Source: Variovorax sp. ZS18.2.2 | Lineage (GTDB): Bacteria > Pseudomonadota > Gammaproteobacteria > Burkholderiales > Burkholderiaceae_C | Direction of reading: 5' to 3' | NCBI RefSeq assembly: GCF_024701975.1 | Contig: NZ_JANLNM010000001.1 | Span: 806,001-870,000, forward strand | DNA: 64,000 nt | Shown here: one piece after another, positions 44,759 to 53,059 of the stretch | Numbering within the stretch: the first letter of the stretch is position 1 | How the letters are laid out: each line of letters opens with the position of its first letter | Position numbers and translations under genes: made by a program | The notes under the pieces: generated by a model | Seen by the model: the letters and a program-made list of their open reading frames with translations, nothing else | What the model was told of the DNA's origin: nothing | Database searches by the model: none

Positions 44759-45750
44759 TGCTTGGCCAAGCCTACCTGCTGCACCATCGCGCCCCATCGC
44801 TCGTAGGTCGTGCGCGTGATGCCGGCGAATTCTTCCGGCGTCGTCGCGCCCGCTTCGTAGCCGCCCGTGCGATAGAACTCGCGCACCTGCGGCATCGCCA
44901 GCACCTGCGTGAGCGCCGCGTTGAGCTTGGCCACCACCGGCGCGGGCATGTGCGCCGGCCCGTAGAAGCCAAGCCAGCTCGGCAGGTCCAGGCCCGCGAT
45001 GCCCTGCTCGGCGAAGGTGGGCACGTCGGGCAGCGCCGAGATGCGCGCGTTCGCCGCGATCGCGAGGATCTTCACCTTGCCCGAGGCCGAGGTGATGACG
45101 GCCGACGAGGCCGAATCGAACATGTACTGCACGCGCCCGCCGATCAGGTCTTTCGCCGCGTCCGAGCCGCCCTTGTAGGGGATGTGCACCGCATCGACGC
45201 CGGTCTTCTTCACGAAGGCCTCGCCGTAGATGTGCGACGAGGTGCCCGCGCCGAACGAGGCGTAGCTCACCTTGCCGGGGTTGGCCTTCACATACGCCAC
45301 GAGCTCCTTCACGTTGTTGGCGGGCACCGTGGTGCTCACCGACAGCACCAGCGGCCCGCGCCCGCCCATCGAGATGGCGGTGAAGTCCTTGAACGGGTCG
45401 TAGGGCACCTGCGCGAAGGTGTGCGGGTTCTGCGCCATCGTGGAAGAGGGCGCGTAGAGCAGCGTGTAGCCGTCGGGCAGCGCGCGCGACACCTCGTTGG
45501 CCGCGAGCATGGTGCTCGCGCCGGGGCGGTTGTCCACGATCACGCTGGTGCCCAGCACCTCGCCGAGCTTCTGCGCCACGATGCGCGCCTGCGCGTCGGT
45601 GCCGCCGCCGGCGGTGAAGCCCACGACGATGCGGATCGGTTTGTTGCGCGATGGAAAGTCCTGCGCGAACGCGAGCGGCGCCAGGCCCAGCAGGGCCGCG
45701 GCACTGAGGGCCGAGCCGAATGCACGGCGGGTGCCGTTGTGTTTCTTCAT
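44755..45750 (-). CDS. Bug/TctC-type substrate-binding protein (paralogue)
   Basis: 331-residue receptor with signal peptide ending near PLAFAQ and motifs RIVVGFTAGGGTDAQAR and VIVDNRPGASTML. The ATG at 45750 has GGAGACA upstream; a longer frame to 45807 reads through the promoter. Two near-copies in one operon suggest duplication followed by specialisation for related ligands. Divergent from the FAD oxidoreductase with a 165-base AT-rich gap, so the receptors and the catabolic genes can be induced together. Confidence 0.9.
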   Translation of the reverse strand: MKKHNGTRRAFGSALSAAALLGLAPLAFAQDFPSRNKPIRIVVGFTAGGGTDAQARIVAQKLGEVLGTSVIVDNRPGASTMLAANEVSRALPDGYTLLYAPSSTMAQNPHTFAQVPYDPFKDFTAISMGGRGPLVLSVSTTVPANNVKELVAYVKANPGKVSYASFGAGTSSHIYGEAFVKKTGVDAVHIPYKGGSDAAKDLIGGRVQYMFDSASSAVITSASGKVKILAIAANARISALPDVPTFAEQGIAGLDLPSWLGFYGPAHMPAPVVAKLNAALTQVLAMPQVREFYRTGGYEAGATTPEEFAGITRTTYERWGAMVQQVGLAKQ

Positions 45751-45915
45751 CGATGTCTCCGTTGGAATGTTCTTCTTATATTGATTTAGAAAATCATAAA
45801 AATCCATCTTGACTAGGGAATACCCCGAAGAAATGGCTTTTATGATCTTTTGTGTTTGACAAAATGAACATTGAAATCAAAATAAGACGAAACAGCCCAT
45901 CCAAGATAATCATCC
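45751..45915. promoter_or_regulatory. AT-rich divergent promoter with two palindromes
   Basis: 165 bases, markedly more AT-rich than the surroundings. It contains TGATTT-AGA-AAATCA (45782-45796), a perfect 15-base palindrome, and TTTTG-N7-CAAAA (45848-45864), 67 bp apart. A TTGACA (45856-45861) is followed 17 bases on by a poor -10 (AAAATA). IclR proteins commonly bind 15-base palindromes, and the IclR gene of this locus is at 47460, so it is a natural candidate. Binding is inferred. Confidence 0.55.
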
Positions 45916-47370
45916 ATGAAAACTGTCGTCCGCACCGACGAGCGCATCCTGTCCTCCGACATCTTCGACCGCGACAGCCGCGTCAAGCGCCCTGACCACG
46001 GCAGCTGGGCCGAGCCCGGCAAGAACATTCCGGTCTATCACCGCTGCGGCGTGCTGGTGGTCGGCGGCGGGCCTTCGGGCACTGCGGCCGCTGCAGCCGC
46101 GGCCCGCGCGGGTGCCGATGTGGCGCTGCTCGAGCGCTACAACCACCTGGGTGGCTTGTCGACCGGCGGCCTCGTGATCTGGATCGACCGCATGACCGAC
46201 TGGGAAGGCAAGCTGGTGATCCGCGGTTTCGCCGAAGAGCTCTTCGACCGTCTCCCCGCCGACGCCATCGCCGGCCCGCAGCGCGAGGACTGGGGCTCGC
46301 AGGACACGGCCAAGGCCGCGCACTGGTCGCAGCGCACCGCCGCGTATCACGGCGTCGTCACCTGGTCGCCCACCATCGACCCCGAGCGCCTGAAGCTGCT
46401 CTCGCAGGAGATCGTGCTGGAGCGCAAGGTCAAGCTCATCTACCACTCGTGGGCCGCGATCCCGATCGTGCAGGACGGCGCGGTGAAGGGCGTGGTCTTC
46501 GAGAGCAAGGAAGGCCGCATGGCCATCATGGCCGACGTGGTGGTGGACGCCACCGGCGACGGCGACCTGTTCGCCCGCGCCGGCGCCGCCTACGTGAACG
46601 ACATCGAGGAGGCCGACGTGCACCACTGCATGAACACCTCGTGGCTCTTCGGCGGCGTGGACATGAACCGCTGGATCGAATTCAAGGCCGGCCAGCCCGA
46701 GGCCTTCGCGGGCTTCATGGCGCGCGGGCGCGAGCAGCTGGGCCTCTTCGAGCGGCCCTTCGTCTCTTGGCGCAACGATGTGGCGCTCTTCATGGGGCCG
46801 CGCCAGTCGGGCTACTCGGCGCTCGACGTGGACGACCTCACGGCCGTCGAGGTTCGCTCGCACCGCGCGATGGCCGCGCACCTGGATTACTTCAAGGCGC
46901 ACGCGCCCGGCTTCGAGGACGCCTACCTGATGCTGAGCGCGCCGCAGATCGGCGTGCGCCATGCGCGGCGGCTCACCGGCGTGGGTGCGGTGCTGCGCAG
47001 CCAGTGGCCCGACGGCGTGGCGCTCGCGGACGAGATCGGCGTGTCGCCCGCGGTGTCGCCGAAATTCCCGAACATCTCCATCCCCTACGGCGCGCTGGTG
47101 CCGCAGCAGCTCGACGGCCTTCTGGCCTGCGGGCGCCACATCTCGTGCGACCGCAACTCGCACGGCTTCATGCGCGAGATTCCGCAGTGCTGGATCACCG
47201 GCCAGGCCGCGGGCGTGGCTGCGGCACTGGCGTCGCGCGGCGGCATCGCGCCGCGCTTCGTCGATGTCGGCGCGCTGCAGTCCGCGTTGCTGGCGCAGGG
47301 CGTGTACCTGCGTGCGGGAGACCAGGCGGGGCAGGGTGCGGCATCCGTCGCGGCCGAAGCCAGCGCCTGA
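45916..47370 (+). CDS. FAD-dependent oxidoreductase (FAD_oxidored-like)
   Basis: 484-residue flavoprotein. The dinucleotide-binding site is VLVVGGGPSGTAAAAAAARAG (about 46-66), with LLERYNHLGGLSTGGL typical of the family and the second FAD contact VVDATGDGDLFARAG. The C-terminal DGLLACGRHISC and ITGQAAGVAAALA complete the pattern. It probably dehydrogenates a hydroxy- or carboxylic acid, giving electrons to quinone; no partner iron-sulfur protein is encoded here. First gene of the aconitase X run, likely providing the entry oxidation. Substrate unknown. Confidence 0.82.
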   Translation: MKTVVRTDERILSSDIFDRDSRVKRPDHGSWAEPGKNIPVYHRCGVLVVGGGPSGTAAAAAAARAGADVALLERYNHLGGLSTGGLVIWIDRMTDWEGKLVIRGFAEELFDRLPADAIAGPQREDWGSQDTAKAAHWSQRTAAYHGVVTWSPTIDPERLKLLSQEIVLERKVKLIYHSWAAIPIVQDGAVKGVVFESKEGRMAIMADVVVDATGDGDLFARAGAAYVNDIEEADVHHCMNTSWLFGGVDMNRWIEFKAGQPEAFAGFMARGREQLGLFERPFVSWRNDVALFMGPRQSGYSALDVDDLTAVEVRSHRAMAAHLDYFKAHAPGFEDAYLMLSAPQIGVRHARRLTGVGAVLRSQWPDGVALADEIGVSPAVSPKFPNISIPYGALVPQQLDGLLACGRHISCDRNSHGFMREIPQCWITGQAAGVAAALASRGGIAPRFVDVGALQSALLAQGVYLRAGDQAGQGAASVAAEASA

Positions 47371-47459
47371 CCTCAGCCCTCTTCGCCATGAACCCGGCCG
47401 ACCTCCTTTCGCGAGCCTCTACATTGCAGAGTCTTGCAAAGCGTTCAAAGGGTCCCTCC

Positions 47460-48302
47460 ATGTCCACCGACAAAAACGACAGCTCTCTTTCTGCGGCCGA
47501 CGCCTCCGATTCGCGCGGCGAGCGCTCCGACACCGTGAGCGCGCTGGAGCGCGGCATCTCGGTGCTGCGCTGCTTCAGCGAAGAGCGCCCGGTGCTCGGC
47601 CATGCCGACGTGGCGCGCATCACCGGCATTCCGCGCCCCACGGTCAACCGGCTGGTCGCGACGCTGCTTTCGCTGGGCATGCTCAAGCCCGCGCAGGCGC
47701 CCGACCGCTTCATGCTCGGGCCGGGCGTGGTGTCGCTCTCGCGCGTGTTCCTCGGCAGCCTCGATGTGCGCGCCGCCGCGCGGCCCAGCATGCAGGCGAT
47801 GGCGGAGGAGGTGGGCGCGTCCGTCTACCTCGCGGTGCGCGACGGCATGGAGATGGTGTTGATCGAAGCCTGCCGCCCGCGCTCGTCGATGCTTTCTGCG
47901 CGGCTGGACGTGGGTTCGCGCGCACCGCTGCCGAACTCGGCGCTCGGCCGCGCGTACCTCTCGGCCTTGCCCGATGTGCAGCGCAACCAGCTGGTCGATT
48001 CGATGCGTCTCCTGCGCGGCCCCGAGTGGGACGGCATCGCCGCGCCGATGACGCGCGCCATCGGCGAGGCCCGGCGGCTGGGCTACTGCCTCTCGCTCGG
48101 CGAATTCCACCGCGAGATCAACTCGGTGTCGGTGCCGCTCATCGGCCCCGACGGCGAGGTGATGGCGCTCAACGGCGGCGGCGCCGCCTTCGTGTTCACT
48201 GAAGACAGATTGCGCAACGAACTCGCACCGCGCCTGCACGACATCGCGCTCACGATCGCGCGCGACATCGGCGGGCACGTGCCTTCGCCCTTGCCGGGTT
48301 AG
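47460..48302 (+). CDS. IclR family transcriptional regulator
   Basis: 280-residue IclR regulator. N-terminal winged helix: ERGISVLRCFSEERPVLGHADVARITGIPRPTVNRLVATL (about 27-66), recognition helix in the second half. The ligand-binding domain follows (SRAPLPNSALGRAYLSAL, EINSVSVPLI). IclR proteins usually sense a catabolic substrate and control adjacent pathways. Its place inside the run, 89 bases after the oxidoreductase and 53 before aconitase X, makes it the local regulator. The palindromes at 45782 and 45848 are its candidate sites. Confidence 0.9.
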   Translation: MSTDKNDSSLSAADASDSRGERSDTVSALERGISVLRCFSEERPVLGHADVARITGIPRPTVNRLVATLLSLGMLKPAQAPDRFMLGPGVVSLSRVFLGSLDVRAAARPSMQAMAEEVGASVYLAVRDGMEMVLIEACRPRSSMLSARLDVGSRAPLPNSALGRAYLSALPDVQRNQLVDSMRLLRGPEWDGIAAPMTRAIGEARRLGYCLSLGEFHREINSVSVPLIGPDGEVMALNGGGAAFVFTEDRLRNELAPRLHDIALTIARDIGGHVPSPLPG

Positions 48303-48355
48303 CAACCCGGCCGGGGTTCGATCCCCCACGACATAGAAGAACGGAGACACAGGTC

Positions 48356-49651
48356 ATGCACCTGAGCAACGAAGAAAAAGCCATGTACGACGGCCGCGAC
48401 GGACCGGCCGTGCAGAAGGCGATGGATTTGCTGATGCGCTACGGCGAAGCCCTCGGCGCCGAGCGACTGGTCGAGACGCGCAACGTCTGCGCCACCATCA
48501 CCTCGACCACGCCCTTCCAGCGCGACTTCGCGCTCGCCAAGGGCGGCGGCATGGACGCGGTGTTCTCCGAATTCAGCCTCGACAGCCAGGAGACGGTCGA
48601 GATCCCCAAGTTCAAGGTCTTCACCAGCCACCTGCAGCTGGGCTTCGACCCGGGCCAGCCCGAGCGCATGGGCGTGAGCGAGGAGATCGTGCAGTTCTAC
48701 AACCGAAGCGAGCGCCACGCGGCTGGCCTGGGCGCGCAGATCATGAACACCTGCACGCCCTACCAGGTCGGCAACATCCCGACGCGCGGCGAGCACTGCG
48801 CGTGGATGGAGTCGTCGGCGGTGGTGTATTGCAACTCGGTGCTCGGCGCGCGCACCAACACCGAGGGCCGCGAGAGCACGGGCGCGGCGATGCTCACCGG
48901 GCGCATTCCGTACTGGGGCTATCACCTCGACGAGAACCGCCGCGCCACGCATGTGATCGAGCTCGACATCGAAGTGGAGTCGGTGCAGGACTGGGGCCTG
49001 CTCGGCTACTACATCGGCGAGCACGTGCAGGAGCGCGTGCCGGTGGTGCACAGCAGGCGCGGCATCGGCCGCGTGCCGAACCTGCCGCGGCTCAAGCATT
49101 TCGGCGCGGCCGCGTCGTCCTCGGGCGGCGTGGAGATGTATCACATCGCCGGCATCACGCCCGAGGCGCTGACGCTGGAGCAGGCGCTCGGCGGCAAGGC
49201 GCCTGTCGAGGTGCTGCGCTACGGCGAGGCCGAGCGCCGCGCCACCTACGAGAAGATCAACGTCACCGGCAAGGACGCGGAAGTGCAGTACGTGATGCTG
49301 GGCTGCCCGCACTACACCATCGAGCAGATCTGGGAGGCCGCGCAGCTCATCGAAGGGCGCAAGGTCCACGCCGATTGCGAGCTGTGGATCTTCACGCCGC
49401 GCGCCATCAAGTCGCTGGCCGATCGCAACGGCTACACGAAGATCATCGAGGACGCGGGCGGCATCCTCATGACCGACAGCTGCTCGGCCATGAGCCGCGC
49501 CGTGCCCAAGGGCACGAAGACGGTGGCGCTCGATTCGGCCAAGCAGGCGCACTACCTGCCCGCCATCCTCGGCGTGCAGGCCTGGTTCGGCAGCACGGCC
49601 GAATGCGTCGATGCGGCCTGCACGGGTCGATGGAACGGGGGCTACGCATGA
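48356..49651 (+). CDS. aconitase X catalytic (large) subunit
   Basis: 431-residue AcnX large subunit (formerly DUF521). The opening LSNEEKAMYDGRDGPAVQKA and segment IMNTCTPYQVGNIP are diagnostic. Candidate cluster cysteines are Cys133 (NTCTPY), Cys317 (LGCPHY) and Cys376 (TDSCSAM), matching the three-Cys pattern of the family. Known AcnX enzymes are cis-3-hydroxy-L-proline dehydratase in bacteria and mevalonate-5-phosphate dehydratase in archaea. The usual partner for the former, a pyrroline-2-carboxylate reductase, is absent here. It overlaps the small subunit by ATGA. Confidence 0.92.
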   Translation: MHLSNEEKAMYDGRDGPAVQKAMDLLMRYGEALGAERLVETRNVCATITSTTPFQRDFALAKGGGMDAVFSEFSLDSQETVEIPKFKVFTSHLQLGFDPGQPERMGVSEEIVQFYNRSERHAAGLGAQIMNTCTPYQVGNIPTRGEHCAWMESSAVVYCNSVLGARTNTEGRESTGAAMLTGRIPYWGYHLDENRRATHVIELDIEVESVQDWGLLGYYIGEHVQERVPVVHSRRGIGRVPNLPRLKHFGAAASSSGGVEMYHIAGITPEALTLEQALGGKAPVEVLRYGEAERRATYEKINVTGKDAEVQYVMLGCPHYTIEQIWEAAQLIEGRKVHADCELWIFTPRAIKSLADRNGYTKIIEDAGGILMTDSCSAMSRAVPKGTKTVALDSAKQAHYLPAILGVQAWFGSTAECVDAACTGRWNGGYA

Positions 49652-50106
49652 GCGCCGCAGTCATGACTGAAGAAAACACCATCGTCATCCGCGGCCGCAA
49701 GGTCGTGGGCGGCGTCGCGGAAGGCGAGGCGCTGGTCACGCGCGACCGCATCTCGGGCTGGGGCGGCATCGATCCGCGCACCGGCACCGTCATCGAAACG
49801 CGCCACGAGCTGCGCGGCCAGAGCTTCGCGGGCAAGGTGCTGGTGTTCCCGGGTGCCAAGGGCTCGTCGGGCTGGTCCGCGATGTTCCACATGACACGGC
49901 TCATGAACTCGGCGCCCGCCGCGTTCCTCTTCAACGAGATGACGACCAAGATGGCGCTGGGCGCCGTGGTCACGCACTCGCCCTCGATGACCGATTTCGA
50001 GCGCGACCCGCTCGCCTGCATCGAGACCGGTGACTGGGTGCGCGTGGACGCCGACCGTGGCGTGATCGAGATCACCAAGAAAAAAGACATCGGAGACCAC
50101 TCATGA
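49648..50106 (+). CDS. aconitase X swivel (small) subunit, DUF126
   Basis: 152-residue DUF126 protein, the swivelling domain that closes over the AcnX active site. The glycine/serine loop is FPGAKGSSGWSAMFHM, containing the catalytic-serine region of the family. In some organisms it is fused to the large subunit; here the two are separate genes overlapping by 4 bases, giving equal expression. The same 4-base overlap joins it to the dehydratase gene that follows. Confidence 0.92.
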   Translation: MSAAVMTEENTIVIRGRKVVGGVAEGEALVTRDRISGWGGIDPRTGTVIETRHELRGQSFAGKVLVFPGAKGSSGWSAMFHMTRLMNSAPAAFLFNEMTTKMALGAVVTHSPSMTDFERDPLACIETGDWVRVDADRGVIEITKKKDIGDHS

Positions 50107-51803
50107 CCCGACCCCTGCGCAGCAACTTCCCGCGCGGCTCCTACCTCTGGTCGGTGCGCAATGCGCACTGGCGCGCGCTCGGCATTCCGGAAGAGGATTG
50201 CGAGAAGCCCAAGATCGCCATCGTCAACAGTTCCTCGGAGCTGGCCGCGTGCTTCAGCCACCTGGACAAGGTGGCGGCGGAGATCAAGACCGCGATCCGC
50301 GCGGCGGGCGGCGTGCCGTTCGAGATCCGCACCGCGGCGCCCAGCGACTTCATCACCGGCGCGGGCGCGCGCGGCGCCTACATGCTCGGCGCGCGGGACC
50401 TCGTGACCAACGACATCGAGGTGGCCGTCGAAGGCGCACAGCTGGACGGCATGGTCTGTCTCACCTCGTGCGACAAGACGGTGCCGGGGCAGCTCATGGC
50501 GGCCGCGCGGCTCAACATCCCGACGCTGCTCGTGCCCTGCGGTTACCAGCCGAGCGGCGAGTACCGCGGCAAGCATATGGACATCGAGGAGGTGTTCATC
50601 GGTGCGATGCACGCGGTCACCGGCAACCTGCCCATCGAAGAGCTCGTGGGCATGAGCCGCGAGGCGATCCGCGGGCCGGGCGTGTGCTCGGGCCTGGGCA
50701 CGGCCAACTCGATGCACATCGTCTGCGAGGCGCTCGGCATGGCCTTGCCCGGCAGCGCGCCGGTGGCCGCGCTGAGCCCGAAGATGATGGCCGACGTGCG
50801 CGCGGCCGGCACGCGCATCGTGCAGATGGTGCTGGACGACCTGAAGCCGCGCGACATCCTCTCGCCCGGCGCCTTCGCCAACGCGGTGCGCGCGGTGCTG
50901 TCGGTCGGCGGCTCGCTCAACACGGCCAAGCACCTGCAGGCGATATCGACCGAAGGCGAGTGCGGCGTCGACGTGTACGGCCTCTTCGAAAGCCTGGGCC
51001 CGACGACCCCGGTGCTGGCCGGCGTGCGGCCCATCGGCGAGCATTCGATCGAGGCCTTCGAGGCGGCGGGCGGGTGTCGTGCGCTGATGAAGCAACTCGC
51101 GCCGCTGCTCGACACGGGCGCGCTCACGGTCACAGGCGGCACCGTCGCAGACAACCTGCGCCATGCCGAAGTGATGAACGCCGAGGTGATCCGCCCCATC
51201 GACCGCCCGGTCGCGCCGCTGCCGGCCATCGTGCTCCTGCGCGGCAACCTCGCACCCGAGTCAGGCCTCATCAAGACCGGCATCGCCGAACGCAAGGTGC
51301 GGCGCTTCACCGGACCGGCCGTGTGCTTCTGGACTTCGGACGCCGCCATCGCCGCGCTGAAGAACCACGAGATCGTCCCCGGCCAGGTGGTCGTGATGCG
51401 CGGCGCCGGTGCGTGCGGCGGCCCGGCCATGGGCGGCGGCGCATCGCGCGTGGTCTTCGCGGTCGATGGCGCGGGCCTGGGCGACCAGGTCGCGCTGCTG
51501 ACCGACGGGCATCTCTCGGGCCTGGTCTGCAAGGGGCTCGTGGTGGCCGAGGTGTCGCCCGAAGCCGCGCTCGGCGGGCCGCTCGGCCTGGTGCGCGACG
51601 GCGACGTGATCACCATCGACCTGGACGCGCGCCGCCTCGACATCGCATTGACCGACGCCGAACTCGCCGCCCGACGCGCCGACTGGCAGGCACCGCCGCC
51701 GGCCTTCGACACCGGCTGGCTGCAGCAGTACCGGCGCAACGTGAGCCCGCTGTCCAAGGGGGCGGTGCTCGTGCGCACCGAGCGCCCTCTGCCCGCCAGC
51801 TAG
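50103..51803 (+). CDS. IlvD/Edd family dehydratase
   Basis: 566-residue iron-sulfur dehydratase. The cluster cysteines are Cys50 (LAACFSHL), Cys123 (TSCDKTVPG) and Cys195 (GPGVCSGLGTANSM), matching E. coli IlvD spacing closely (49/122/195). It converts a 2,3-dihydroxy acid to a 2-keto acid. Only modest resemblance to the other IlvD-like protein at 19855, and it lacks that protein's CTDC pair. Overlap with the AcnX small subunit implies a shared pathway, possibly consecutive dehydrations. The C-terminal swivel domain (RRLDIALTDAELAARR) is complete. Confidence 0.88.
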   Translation: MTRPLRSNFPRGSYLWSVRNAHWRALGIPEEDCEKPKIAIVNSSSELAACFSHLDKVAAEIKTAIRAAGGVPFEIRTAAPSDFITGAGARGAYMLGARDLVTNDIEVAVEGAQLDGMVCLTSCDKTVPGQLMAAARLNIPTLLVPCGYQPSGEYRGKHMDIEEVFIGAMHAVTGNLPIEELVGMSREAIRGPGVCSGLGTANSMHIVCEALGMALPGSAPVAALSPKMMADVRAAGTRIVQMVLDDLKPRDILSPGAFANAVRAVLSVGGSLNTAKHLQAISTEGECGVDVYGLFESLGPTTPVLAGVRPIGEHSIEAFEAAGGCRALMKQLAPLLDTGALTVTGGTVADNLRHAEVMNAEVIRPIDRPVAPLPAIVLLRGNLAPESGLIKTGIAERKVRRFTGPAVCFWTSDAAIAALKNHEIVPGQVVVMRGAGACGGPAMGGGASRVVFAVDGAGLGDQVALLTDGHLSGLVCKGLVVAEVSPEAALGGPLGLVRDGDVITIDLDARRLDIALTDAELAARRADWQAPPPAFDTGWLQQYRRNVSPLSKGAVLVRTERPLPAS

Positions 51804-51816
51804 ACCCTTTTCACCC

Positions 51817-51853
51817 CCGGCTTCGCCAGCCGGTGCGCACCCCCGTGCGTACC
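51817..51853 (+). terminator. two overlapping hairpins between dehydratase and porin
   Basis: CCGGCT-TCGCC-AGCCGG (51817-51833) and GGTGCGCAC-CCCC-GTGCGTACC (51832-51853, one mismatch) can form alternative stems, since they share two bases. No U-tract follows. They could partly stop transcription so that the porin and receptor are expressed at a different level, or stabilise the upstream message. Confidence 0.45.
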
Positions 51854-51917
51854 CGGTGGCGCAGCCCTGCGCGCGATCCAAGTTTTCAACCAAGAAAAGA
51901 GCAGGAGACAAGAAACC

Positions 51918-53045
51918 ATGAAGAGACTTTTGATGTGGTCGGCCATCGGCCTCGCCAGCAGCGGCGCGGCGCAGGCGCAATCCAGCGTCACGCTGTTCGG
52001 CGTGATGGACCTGGGCGTGCAGTACACGAAAGGCGAGGGCGGCGGCTCGGTCAAGGCGCTGTCGAACGGCGGGCTCTCGACCAGCCGCATCGGCTTTCGC
52101 GGCACCGAGGACCTGGGCGGGGGCCTGCGCGCAGGCTTCTGGCTCGAAGGCAGCCTGAACCCCGACCTCGGCACGGGCAGGCCGAGCAACACCAACAACC
52201 AGACGAGCGGCGCAGGCACGGCGGGGCCGATCAGCTTCGACCGCATGTCCTTCGTGAGCCTCTCGCACGATTCGCTGGGCGAGGTGCGGCTGGGCCACGA
52301 CTTCATTCCCACGCACTACAACAGCATCTACTTCGACCCCTTCAACGCCAACGGCGTGGCGCGCGCGGGCAACCTCACCTTCGCGGGCGCGGGCACCGGG
52401 CCGCTGCCCACCGCCATCACCGGCAGCAACACGGTGAGCTACTGGTTGCCGGCCAAGCTGGGCGGTTTCTACGGCATGGCGATGGTCGGCACGGGCGAGA
52501 ACGACTCCACCGCGCCGAACCGCGACGACGGCAACTTCGGCGGCGCGCGCTTCGGTTTCGCCTCGGGCGCGTTCGACATCGCGGCGGCGGTGACGCGCTC
52601 GCACTTCAACGCCACCTCCACCATCGGCAACTACACGCACGCCAACATCGGCGGCACGTGGGACGCGGGCTTCGCGAAGTTCTTCGCGCTCTACAACAAG
52701 GTGACGGTGAAGCTCGCGGCCGGCACGGTGCGCAAGAACACCGCCGAGATCGGCGCGCACATCCCGGCCTTCGAGGTCGGTCGCATCCGCGTGAGCTACG
52801 CGTACCTGGACGACCGCAGCGACGAGAGCCTGCGCAACGCCAACGGCATGCCGCGCAACCGCGACGACGCGCGCCAGTTCGGCATCGGCTATGTGCACAA
52901 CCTCTCCAAGCGCACCGCGCTCTACGGCACCTACGCGCGGCTGATGAACAGCGGGCAGGCGCGCTACGTGGTGAGCGGCGGCGTGGCGCCGGCGGGCGGG
53001 ATGCGCTCGTCGGGGTGGGAGTTTGGCGTGCGGCACCTCTTCTGA
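51918..53045 (+). CDS. general outer-membrane porin (betaproteobacterial type)
   Basis: 375-residue trimeric 16-strand porin. The signal peptide ends SGAAQAQ, and the mature start SSVTLFGVMDLGVQYTK is typical of Burkholderiales porins. STSRIGFRGTEDLGGGLRAGF is the first strand pair and loop. The C-terminal residue is Phe (VRHLF), as needed for BAM recognition. GGAGACA lies before the ATG. Placed in the aconitase X locus it would bring the substrate across the outer membrane. Confidence 0.93.
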   Translation: MKRLLMWSAIGLASSGAAQAQSSVTLFGVMDLGVQYTKGEGGGSVKALSNGGLSTSRIGFRGTEDLGGGLRAGFWLEGSLNPDLGTGRPSNTNNQTSGAGTAGPISFDRMSFVSLSHDSLGEVRLGHDFIPTHYNSIYFDPFNANGVARAGNLTFAGAGTGPLPTAITGSNTVSYWLPAKLGGFYGMAMVGTGENDSTAPNRDDGNFGGARFGFASGAFDIAAAVTRSHFNATSTIGNYTHANIGGTWDAGFAKFFALYNKVTVKLAAGTVRKNTAEIGAHIPAFEVGRIRVSYAYLDDRSDESLRNANGMPRNRDDARQFGIGYVHNLSKRTALYGTYARLMNSGQARYVVSGGVAPAGGMRSSGWEFGVRHLF

Positions 53046-53059
53046 ACAAGGAGCCTTTC

